A stretch of DNA of 64,000 bases from NCBI RefSeq assembly GCF_902729445.1, contig NZ_CACVCE010000023.1:62001-126000 (forward strand). The letters run 5' to 3'. This DNA is from Magnetospirillum sp902729445 (GTDB taxonomy: Bacteria; Pseudomonadota; Alphaproteobacteria; Rhodospirillales; Magnetospirillaceae). Below the pieces are notes generated by a model. That model searched no databases. It worked only from the letters and a program-made list of their open reading frames with translations, and was not told where the DNA came from. Below are positions 30,035 through 37,107 of the stretch, one piece after another. The translations under genes and the position numbers were made by a program. The number at the start of each line of letters is the position of its first letter. The stretch's first letter is position 1.

Positions 30035-30400
30035 GTGAGCGACCAGATCCAATCTCTCTACTTCCGCATGCACATTTTTGTCTGCACAAACCGCCGCCCC
30101 GACGACAATCCGAAGGGATCATGCGCAGCCCACGGCTCTGAAACCCTGCGCGAGCATCTTAAGGATGCCCAGAAGCGGCTGGGTCTCAAGGATGTGCGGG
30201 TCAATTCAGCCGGATGCTTGGATCGCTGCGGCCACGGCCCGGTGTTGGTGATCTATCCTGAGGGGATTTGGTATAGCTTCCGCAGTACTGCCGATATCGA
30301 CGAGATCTTGGAAACTCATATCGTCTGTGGCAGACGGGTAGAGCGATTGATGGTGGACAAGCCTTTCTTACCTGAGATTGATTCAGAATTTAGTGATTAG
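30035..30400 (+). CDS. 2Fe-2S ferredoxin-like protein (thioredoxin-fold)
   Basis: A 121-residue protein with four Cys in the arrangement of the thioredoxin-like 2Fe-2S ferredoxins (FVCTNRR, GSCAAHG, AGCLDRCGHGP). The strong site GCAGGAGGTA precedes a GTG at 30035; the longer upstream frame is unlikely. It follows the iron-binding protein by 165 bp in the same orientation. It could supply electrons for ferric reduction after uptake or for Fe-S metabolism. The link to the transporter is inferred from position only. Confidence 0.8.
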   Translation: MSDQIQSLYFRMHIFVCTNRRPDDNPKGSCAAHGSETLREHLKDAQKRLGLKDVRVNSAGCLDRCGHGPVLVIYPEGIWYSFRSTADIDEILETHIVCGRRVERLMVDKPFLPEIDSEFSD

Positions 30401-30549
30401 CCTCTGTCTCATGGGGCCTCCAAAGAGTTTATTGGTACACGCGGCAAACATATAGTGATCGGCTTGTCGGATGGCTCCTGTGGGTCACGAAGTGCCGATG
30501 GACCGAAACCCGTTGGATGGCCGGATTTTATGAAAGCGGCCATCTGCCG

Positions 30550-31977
30550 CTATCTTTCCCTCCCCCGCTCCCTTTCCGGCTCCGTCATGGCGACGTCCTG
30601 GATGGTTAGCAGTGTGTCACGGAGCCAACGAACTGCCTGCCGGTGACGCTGATGGAGGGATCCGCCACCATGGAGGCGGATCCAAGCCCCAATCCCCTCG
30701 GACACAATCCGGGAGGGATTGACCAGGATGGAAACATGCCCCAGCAGCTTTGCGCCAACCTCCATGAGATACAGCATGCGCTTTCGCGCCCGCGTCACCA
30801 TTGCTGCCTGCCAGCCCCCAAACTCCTTCAACTCGTCGGCATATTCGGCAAGCTGACGTTCGTACTTGGCCCATTCTTCGTCGCCCTTGCCATTGCGCAA
30901 GGCTTCCACGGCCCGCGTGTCACACTGCCATGACTCAAATTCCTGGCGGAGACCGCGGCGCTCAAGGAATGTCCCAAGATCCTTCTTTTGCGCCGTGACA
31001 ATGTCATGTTCGGCCCGCACCTCGGCGAGGACAACGATGCGCTCCTGCTCAGCGGCCTCGGCGCGGCGCTGTGCTTCCTGGGCGGCAGTCTCGGCGGCCT
31101 GCGCCTTGCGCAGTGACAAATCGGCCTCGTCTTTGACAAACTTGGCAGCGGCGGCTGACAATTCCGCCGCTTGGCGAAGCGCCGTCATCTTGCCCTCCTC
31201 CATCAATGCCAGATTGCGGGCATGATGCGCCTCGACCCGCTTGTCGATGGCGGCATCCTCGTGTTGCTTGATGCGGGCGTAGTATTCCCGGATGGGCTGG
31301 TGATGGGCCTTGCTGTGACGCTGGCCCCGCTGGAGGCCGAGCGGCGCCATGGCATTGGCATAGCGGTCCTGTCGTTCGGAGAAGGCGTCCTTGCCGGAGC
31401 CGAAGACCAGATCATGGTTCAGGGTCCAGCCCATCACCGGCGCAGATTTGGTGCCGTCCTTGCGGGGACGGCCCCGGCCCTTTTTCTCCACCTTGACCGC
31501 CGTTGTCACCCAAACATGGGCATGAGGCACAGATTCATCGAAATGGGCGGTGAGGGTGACCAAATTGGCACCGAACTCCTCTTTGAGAAAGGCCACGGTC
31601 GCCACCTTCCAGGCCGTGAGCCGATCCTGATCCCAGTCACCGTCCCGCCCGGTCTGGCCGGGGCCGGCGAAGTAAGTGTGAGAGGCACTGACCAGCAGCT
31701 CGCGTGCCACCACCTGGCCGACCTTCGGCTCCAGGCCGACGGCGGCCAGGCGCACCCGCACATCCTCGACGACATAGCCGGTGCCCACCAGCGTCTCATT
31801 GAGGGCGGTTCGGGCCGGATCGATGTTCTCGCCCAACCACGAAACCGACGGATCGCGCATGGTGTGCTGGGCGGCCTGTCGCAGCGTCCCCCATGTGTGG
31901 CTCTTCCGACCATGTCTGAAAACGCAGAGAGGCCCCCTGCCGCTGCCGCCGATGTTGTCGTTCGTCGCGATTACCAT
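30550..31977 (-). CDS. MobV/Pre-family relaxase (plasmid mobilisation protein)
   Basis: DNA-nicking protein for transfer of the element. The 475 residues contain the Mob_Pre signature HFDESVPHAHVWVT, the His-rich metal-binding motif of MobV relaxases, plus GWTLNHDLVFGSGKDAFSER and a long coiled coil (about residues 240-320). The ATG at 31977 has GGGGGGA a few bases upstream; an ATG 12 codons earlier has none. It is divergent from the replication-type gene, with a hairpin-rich gap of 455 bp between them that may contain oriT. No other transfer genes are visible. Confidence 0.85.
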   Translation of the reverse strand: MVIATNDNIGGSGRGPLCVFRHGRKSHTWGTLRQAAQHTMRDPSVSWLGENIDPARTALNETLVGTGYVVEDVRVRLAAVGLEPKVGQVVARELLVSASHTYFAGPGQTGRDGDWDQDRLTAWKVATVAFLKEEFGANLVTLTAHFDESVPHAHVWVTTAVKVEKKGRGRPRKDGTKSAPVMGWTLNHDLVFGSGKDAFSERQDRYANAMAPLGLQRGQRHSKAHHQPIREYYARIKQHEDAAIDKRVEAHHARNLALMEEGKMTALRQAAELSAAAAKFVKDEADLSLRKAQAAETAAQEAQRRAEAAEQERIVVLAEVRAEHDIVTAQKKDLGTFLERRGLRQEFESWQCDTRAVEALRNGKGDEEWAKYERQLAEYADELKEFGGWQAAMVTRARKRMLYLMEVGAKLLGHVSILVNPSRIVSEGIGAWIRLHGGGSLHQRHRQAVRWLRDTLLTIQDVAMTEPERERGRER

Positions 31978-32068
31978 GACATCCCCCCGCAAAATCTCCC
32001 CCGCCGTCGACATCGGGCGAAATTTGAAACCGGCAAGGGGAAAAATGCAGCTCGCCTAAAAGGCGGCA

Positions 32069-32126
32069 CCTACGCCGTCGGGTTTCCCGTTCGGAAAGCC
32101 GACCTGTAGGCAAGGGCGCTGCCCTT
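32069..32126. other. Hairpin cluster in the relaxase/replication gap, candidate oriT
   Basis: The 455 bp between the relaxase and the next gene contain no gene I can support. Near the relaxase start lie an extended imperfect hairpin (32069-32110: CCTAC...GTAGG outer arms, TTTCC/GGAAA inner arms, loop CGTTC) and then AAGGGC-GCT-GCCCTT (32112-32126). MobV oriTs are small hairpin arrays next to the relaxase gene. CGAAGTGTAAAATC just beyond faintly resembles the pMV158-type nick region. Confidence 0.4.
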
Positions 32127-32432
32127 AACCCGAAGTGTAAAATCGTGCTGACCGAAACATCCGATTCGTCGGCGCGAAGGCGATGACGAAGCGGCATCGC
32201 CGGCCAAAGCCGTAATGCCCAGCCAGTGCCGACGGGGTGCCGACGCCCTGCTGACGCCGCCAAATCGGCCCGAGAGGCGCGGATTTCCTGGGGGTCGCGG
32301 GCATTGTGCCGACGCTGACGCCGGGGTCGCCACGGAGCCGAAAACAAATTGCCAAATCCACTTGATGGCCGCCGACGGGGGCCTAGGTCAACGAAAGCGG
32401 ACGACGGTGTCCGCCCCATCAGGAGACCCGCC

Positions 32433-33731
32433 ATGCCCAAGCCCACCCGCCCTAAACGCCCCAAGACACCGCCCATCGATCCGCGACAGATGGATCTGCT
32501 CGACTTCATCGCCGCTGGCAAGCTGAACGGCGAGCGGGGTGAGACCCTGCGCGGCCTGATGGCCGCCAAGCCTGATCCGCGCAGTTGGCGCGGCACGACC
32601 ATGGTTCCGCCCGGCACCCTGTTGGACCGGGTGGTGGCCCTGTTCCAGCGGACCACGGACTTCCCGCTGGAGCTGCCGGCCTTCCTTGTGCTCCACGCGT
32701 TGGCGGCCTATCTGCTGGAGCGCGAGGTTGAGATCGAGGTGGCGGGAACCAGGCTGAAGCCGGATCTGTGGTCCACCCTGCTCGCGTCCAGCGGGGCGGG
32801 CAAGACCAAGACCGCTTCGGTGCTGAAGCGGGTGATGCCCATGCGGCTGTTTCCCGAAACCACCTCGGCGGCACGCTGGATCGAGGAGATGGAGACCCAT
32901 AACAAGTGCCTGTGGCTTCAGGACGAATGGGCGCAGCTCCTCAAGCGCATAGAAAGCCAGACCTGGGCGGAGGAGATGCGGGGCTACCTTCTCACCCTTC
33001 ACGACAATCAGGAGATGTCGCGACGGACAAAGACAGGGTCGCTGGTCATCGAGGATCCGGCCTTGGTCATCTTCGGCACGACGGTTCTGGAGACCTTCAA
33101 CCAGAACGTCTCGGTCGAGTCCATGCTGGATGGCTTCATGCAGCGATTCGGCATCATTATCGGTGATGCCGATCCGAAGCGCACGCCCGACATGTTCCCC
33201 ATCTACCGGGTGGAGGAGCCGGGCAACCTCGCCCCGCTGCATACCGCCTGGGAGGCGATCGCCGCCGTGCCGCTGCACCGGACCTATACGGTGACGCCGG
33301 AGGCCGAAGCGGAATTCGAGGCCGGTTTCCGCAATCATTTCCAGCAGCACAATTCCATCCCCCCATCGTTCTTTAGGCGCGTCCTTTGGCGGGGGTTCAA
33401 GCTTGCGGTGGTCTACCACGTCATGCTGGGCAAGGCTGACGCCGACATCGACGCCGAGGACATGGGCTGGGCCATGCGAGTGGCGCTGCTGCACCTGACC
33501 GATGCTCGCCGACTACTGGACGGGTATCACCTCACCGAGTTGGAGGACATCGTGGTCAAGGCCGAAGCCTACCAGGCGAAGATCGGCCGGCGGCCGAGCA
33601 AGCGGGAGCTGATTTCCAGGGTGCGGGGAATTCGCAACAATGCCATGGCGGAGTTCGTGCTGGAGTTGATGTCACCGCTGCCGGGGGCCAATGACAACAC
33701 CGGCCCGACCGATGACAAGGTCGCCGCATGA
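32433..33731 (+). CDS. P-loop replication-type protein (DUF3987-like)
   Basis: A 432-residue protein with Walker A ASSGAGKTKT near residue 130 and a Walker B-like segment (KCLWLQDEWAQLL), then long helical regions. This fits the DUF3987/primase-helicase-associated proteins found on plasmids and integrative elements, which often lack a recognisable primase domain. AGGAGA lies 6 nt before the chosen ATG. Its stop overlaps the HIRAN gene start, so the two are co-translated. A role in replication of the excised element is likely but inferred. Confidence 0.6.
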   Translation: MPKPTRPKRPKTPPIDPRQMDLLDFIAAGKLNGERGETLRGLMAAKPDPRSWRGTTMVPPGTLLDRVVALFQRTTDFPLELPAFLVLHALAAYLLEREVEIEVAGTRLKPDLWSTLLASSGAGKTKTASVLKRVMPMRLFPETTSAARWIEEMETHNKCLWLQDEWAQLLKRIESQTWAEEMRGYLLTLHDNQEMSRRTKTGSLVIEDPALVIFGTTVLETFNQNVSVESMLDGFMQRFGIIIGDADPKRTPDMFPIYRVEEPGNLAPLHTAWEAIAAVPLHRTYTVTPEAEAEFEAGFRNHFQQHNSIPPSFFRRVLWRGFKLAVVYHVMLGKADADIDAEDMGWAMRVALLHLTDARRLLDGYHLTELEDIVVKAEAYQAKIGRRPSKRELISRVRGIRNNAMAEFVLELMSPLPGANDNTGPTDDKVAA

Positions 33732-34141
33732 GCGGCCATGACAAGCTGGCGCGGATCAGCGCCATCGTTGACGGCAAGGATTGGCGGGCGGCGAACAGGC
33801 CGCCCCTGACCTACCGCGGCCGAGTTGCAGGAGCCTACTTCTATGATGGAGCATTTGACTGGTCGCAGCAGACCGCCCGCCAGGGCGCAAGACAGGGCGA
33901 TGTGCTGGCCGCGATCAGAGAGCCCGACAATCCCTACGACCGCCACGCCATCGCCTTGTGGACCTTTGACGCCCAGGTCGGCCATGTTCCGGCGAACGTG
34001 GCCTGTGACCTGGCCCCCCTGATGGACGCAGGACACCCTCTCTGGGTCCAGGTATGGCGCGAGGCGATCACGGATGAGCCGTCCAATATCGAGATTGTCT
34101 ATTTCGGTCCCGCCATTGATGAATGGCGCGACCGGCAATGA
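33728..34141 (+). CDS. HIRAN-domain protein
   Basis: A 137-residue protein almost entirely made of a HIRAN domain: YRGRVAGAYFYDGAFDW, then LAAIREPDNPYDRHAIALWT, then QVGHVPANVACDLAPLMDAG. HIRAN domains bind DNA 3' ends or modified DNA and are usually fused to helicases or nucleases. Here the domain stands alone but starts within the stop of the P-loop protein (4-bp overlap), suggesting the two act together in replication or repair of the element. Confidence 0.75.
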   Translation: MSGHDKLARISAIVDGKDWRAANRPPLTYRGRVAGAYFYDGAFDWSQQTARQGARQGDVLAAIREPDNPYDRHAIALWTFDAQVGHVPANVACDLAPLMDAGHPLWVQVWREAITDEPSNIEIVYFGPAIDEWRDRQ

Positions 34142-34217
34142 CGGCGCCGGTGATTCGGGATGGCAACCGTCTGGAAGATGCCGCCCATCCCCATCCAGGC
34201 CCGTAGCAGGGGGGCGT

Positions 34218-34370
34218 ATGACCGGTTCGGCACGGAGCACTCCATTGAGCGCGTTGCCGCTCGGGTGGTCTCCCTGCGGTGAACGACCGAGCGGGTGCGT
34301 TCAGCGGCACAGTATCATCAGGCTGCGAGGGAAAGCGGTGTCCTACACGGCGAAGATTGTACTTGTTTAA
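34218..34370 (+). CDS. Possible small protein at the right end of the element
   Basis: ATG preceded by AGGGGGG starts a 50-codon frame (MTGSARSTPLSALPLG... ending KAVSYTAKIVLV) whose stop lies inside the right-end repeat. An overlapping 40-codon frame (34160-34282, MATVWKMPPIPIQARSRG...) is an alternative. Neither is recognised. Recombination directionality factors are often tiny and near an end, so one of these is worth testing; it may equally be non-coding. Confidence 0.2.
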   Translation: MTGSARSTPLSALPLGWSPCGERPSGCVQRHSIIRLRGKAVSYTAKIVLV

Positions 34371-35877
34371 TAGAACGAAACTTGGTGGCGTTCAGGGCCA
34401 GCATGCGGGTCTGCGAGGCGATGGCGTTGATCATCGACACCACATCGCCGATGGCCTGGACCGAGCCCGCCAATTGCTCCATCTGGTTGGCGGTGGCATC
34501 GACGTCCTCGACGGTCTTGCGGGCGATCGCGGTGGAGTGGGCCACCTGCTGGGCGATCTCGTTGATGGCCAGGGCCAGTTGCCGCGTGGCGTCGGCGACG
34601 CTGTTGGCGCGTTCGTTGGAGATGCGGGCGGATTCTCCGACATCAAGCGAGCGGCTGCCCGATCGCTGCGACCGGTCGGCCATGGTCTGGGCGGTGCCGC
34701 GAATGCCCAAGGTCGCATGATCCACCGCCGCCACCTTGGTCTTGACCGACGCCTCGAAATCGTCGGCCATCGACAGGATCGCCGCCGCACGGTCGCGGGC
34801 AGCCCGGCGCCGTTCCTCCTCTTGCTCAAGGCGCAGATGTTCGGCCTCGGCCATGGCGGTGCGGAAGATCTCGACCGAGCGCGCCATGTCGCCGACCTCG
34901 TCGTGGCGGTTCTGGGCGGGAATGGCGATGCCGGTCTGACCGTCGGCCAACTGCAGCATGACCCCGGTGATATCCTTCACCGGTCGATAGATCGAATGGG
35001 CCAGCAGCCAGCCGACAATGACGATGACCGCGATGCCGCCAAGCTCGATGGCCAAGCCGGTGGAGCGGGCCTGGCGACCGATCCGGTCGGCCAGGGCCTG
35101 CGACTGTTCCATGTCGGCGTGGGCCTTGGCGGACAGCGCGTTCAAGGCCGGCTCCAGGATTTCCCGGTGGGCCTGGATCATCACCTTCTCGGCGGCGCGG
35201 GCGGCCTGGGCCTGGTCGAGGGCGGTGGTGACCGCGGCGCGATAGGCGTCAAGCTGGCCGCGCAAGCCGGTTCCGTCCGCCAAACGTTGGAATTCGGCGG
35301 CCAGCTCGGTCCACGCCGCGCGGGACTCGGGGCCGGGTTTGGTCAGGGCGGCGGCTTCGGCCCGGCGCATCGACAGGAACGCCACCGACAGGCGCGGCTG
35401 GTCAAGTCGGCGAACCGCCTCGTCGATCCTGGCCCCGGCCGGGCCGTCGCTGGCGTCCAGGCCGGCGGCGATCTGCAGGCCGACCATCGTGCGAAAGCCA
35501 TCGACATAGCGGCCGACGCCTTCGCGCACCTTGGCCGCCAGGGCCTGCTGCTCGGTCTGGTCGGCCGGCAACCGGGAGGTCAGTCCGTCCAGGGCGGCGG
35601 TCATGGCGGCGACCGCTTGGGCGTGCTCCCGTTGCGATTGGGCATCGTGGCGAAGCAGGAAATTCTTTTCATGCCGCCGGGCTTCCAGCAATCCGACCGC
35701 CAGCTTATCGACCTCATCGAGAACCTGGCGTTGGGTGCTGGCCGCCTCCAGGCTGGCTTCGACCTGATGGCGGCTGACGGTCTGGATTGCCGACGAACCG
35801 GCGAAGACCAGGCCGGCCAGGACCACCAGCAACCCGATCTGAACTTTCAGCGAAACGCGAGATAGCAGGCTCTGCAT
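34318..35877 (-). pseudogene. Chemoreceptor gene, 5' fragment separated by the mobile element
   Basis: Encodes the sensor and first half of the signalling domain of a chemotaxis receptor. Order: first membrane segment about 14-34, a long all-helical periplasmic region resembling HBM-type (helical bimodular) sensors, second membrane segment about 280-305, HAMP (RPVKDITGVMLQLADGQTGI), and the signalling domain up to TRMLALNAT. There the protein leaves receptor sequence (KFRSIKQVQ...) and stops 23 codons into the element. GGAGGGG lies just before the ATG at 35877. Without the distal hairpin and second helix it cannot couple to CheA/CheW normally; the missing part is at 23478-23930. Confidence 0.85.
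34364..34408 (+). other. attR junction
   Basis: Element repeat TGTTTAATAG (34364-34373), then AACGAAACTTG, then GT at 34385-34386, followed by receptor sequence GGCGTTCAGGGCC. Joining the two element arms gives an attP of about 42 bp, with half-sites GTTTAATAGAACGAAACTTG and, in reverse complement, GTTTAATAGGACAAATCTCT flanking GT. Confidence 0.75.
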
Positions 35878-36007
35878 GCCCCCCTCCATCGGAAAAGGGA
35901 ATCGACAATAACCTGTAGTTTATATCCGGAGGGGGTGTGGCACCACCGCGCGACCCCGGCCTGGGCCGGGCGTCAGACCTGCAAGCCAGGCATAGCGGCT
36001 GTCAGGA

Positions 36008-36595
36008 TCAGTCGAAAATGCCTTCCAGGACGCCCTTCTTGCGCCGTCCGATGCGCGGGGTATCGCCTTCCAGGGTCGAGCGACCGAGCGCCTGGTTCTC
36101 GCGCAGGCGCTGGGCTTCCTTGGCGGCGTCCAGCTGTTCGCCGAAGCCGGGGCCGGCCGGCTTTTGCCAGAACACGATCTTGTCGGCGAAGCTCTTGTCG
36201 GCCTCGGCGATCGACTGGGTTTCCTTGTTGATCAGCATGCGGATGTTGGGCTGGATGTTCTCCGCCCCGGCCTTCTTCAGCAGGGCGACGTCGCCCTGGG
36301 TGCGGCCTTGGGTGGAAACCGGCGTGACCTGACGGGCGTTGCCCAGCAAAGCCTGGCGGGCCTGGTCGCGGGTGTTGCCTTCCTGCGGCCGGGCGGCGCC
36401 GGGTGACGGCGGGCGCAGGGCGAAGTCGGGCGGCATCGCCAAGGGGGCGCGTTCGACCACCTGGAACTCGTCGGGGACCGATTTCTCGAAGCCCATGCTT
36501 CGCTTGACGCTGTCGCAGCCGGACAGCAGAACGACCATTACCCCGCAGGTCAGCAGGGCGGGCAGGGGGCGGCGGAAGAGGGCGAGCATCGTCAT
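36008..36595 (-). CDS. DUF3035-family lipoprotein
   Basis: A 195-residue predicted lipoprotein: N-terminal signal with lipobox VVLLSGC, then the DUF3035 pattern VPDEFQVVERAPLAMPPDFA and LRPPSPGAARPQEGNTRDQA. The function of the family is unknown. The C-terminal part is polar, ending in Arg/Lys-rich GRRKKGVLEGIFD. It starts 3 bp after the lspA stop, as the last gene of the ribF-ileS-lspA unit; LspA would process its signal peptide. Confidence 0.8.
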   Translation of the reverse strand: MTMLALFRRPLPALLTCGVMVVLLSGCDSVKRSMGFEKSVPDEFQVVERAPLAMPPDFALRPPSPGAARPQEGNTRDQARQALLGNARQVTPVSTQGRTQGDVALLKKAGAENIQPNIRMLINKETQSIAEADKSFADKIVFWQKPAGPGFGEQLDAAKEAQRLRENQALGRSTLEGDTPRIGRRKKGVLEGIFD

Positions 36596-36598
36596 GGC

Positions 36599-37102
36599 CT
36601 AATTCTTATCCGAGTTCCGGCGTGTGAACAAGGAATCCAATATCAACAGCACGGCGCCGATGCTGATGGCCGAATCGGCGACATTGAAGGCCGGCCAATG
36701 ATAGCCGGCGACATGGACGTCCAGGAAGTCTGCGACCGCGCCCCAGCGCAGCCGGTCGATGACATTGCCCAGCGCGCCGCCGATGATGGCGCCCAGCGCC
36801 AGGGCGACCAGCGCGTTCTCGGCCCTTTTCAGCCACACCGCCAGGCCGGCCGAGATGGCCACCGACAGCACCGACAGAACCAGCCAGTTCCAGTCGCCGC
36901 CATTGTTGAAGATGCCGAACGACACGCCGCGGTTCCACGCCATCACCAGATCGAAGATCGGCAGGATTTCGACCCGGACCGGGCTGAAGAAGGGGGTGTC
37001 GGTCACCCCCTCGGGCCGCATCACCCGCTCGACGATCCAGTATTTGGACACTTGGTCGAGGATGATGATGATGGCCGCCAGGCCCAATCCGCGTCGCAAC
37101 AT
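36599..37102 (-). CDS. lspA: Lipoprotein signal peptidase
   Basis: Inner-membrane aspartic peptidase that cleaves prolipoprotein signal peptides. 167 residues, four membrane segments. Both conserved Asp regions are present: GGALGNVIDRLRWGAVADFLD and FNVADSAISIG. The ATG at 37102 gives MLRRGLGLAAIIIILDQVSK, the standard start. It begins 5 bp after the ileS stop, the classical ileS-lspA arrangement. Confidence 0.96.
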   Translation of the reverse strand: MLRRGLGLAAIIIILDQVSKYWIVERVMRPEGVTDTPFFSPVRVEILPIFDLVMAWNRGVSFGIFNNGGDWNWLVLSVLSVAISAGLAVWLKRAENALVALALGAIIGGALGNVIDRLRWGAVADFLDVHVAGYHWPAFNVADSAISIGAVLLILDSLFTRRNSDKN

Positions 37103-37107
37103 GGCCG

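Larger units (their letters stand above)
23930..34385. mobile_element. Integrative mobilizable element with iron-uptake cargo, inserted in a chemoreceptor gene
   Basis: About 10.46 kb separate the two halves of one chemoreceptor gene. Gene order: serine recombinase, ferric-iron permease, ATPase, binding protein, 2Fe-2S ferredoxin-like protein, (minus strand) MobV/Pre relaxase, then P-loop replication-type protein and HIRAN protein. Each end carries CTATTAAACA, inverted relative to each other and 11 nt from a GT shared by both junctions and by the restored target. There is no conjugation apparatus (no VirB/Tra genes), so it would be mobilised in trans. The iron genes are visibly less GC-rich than the relaxase-replication half, suggesting a mosaic. 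Boundaries come from receptor frame restoration and are exact to the GT. Confidence 0.85.
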
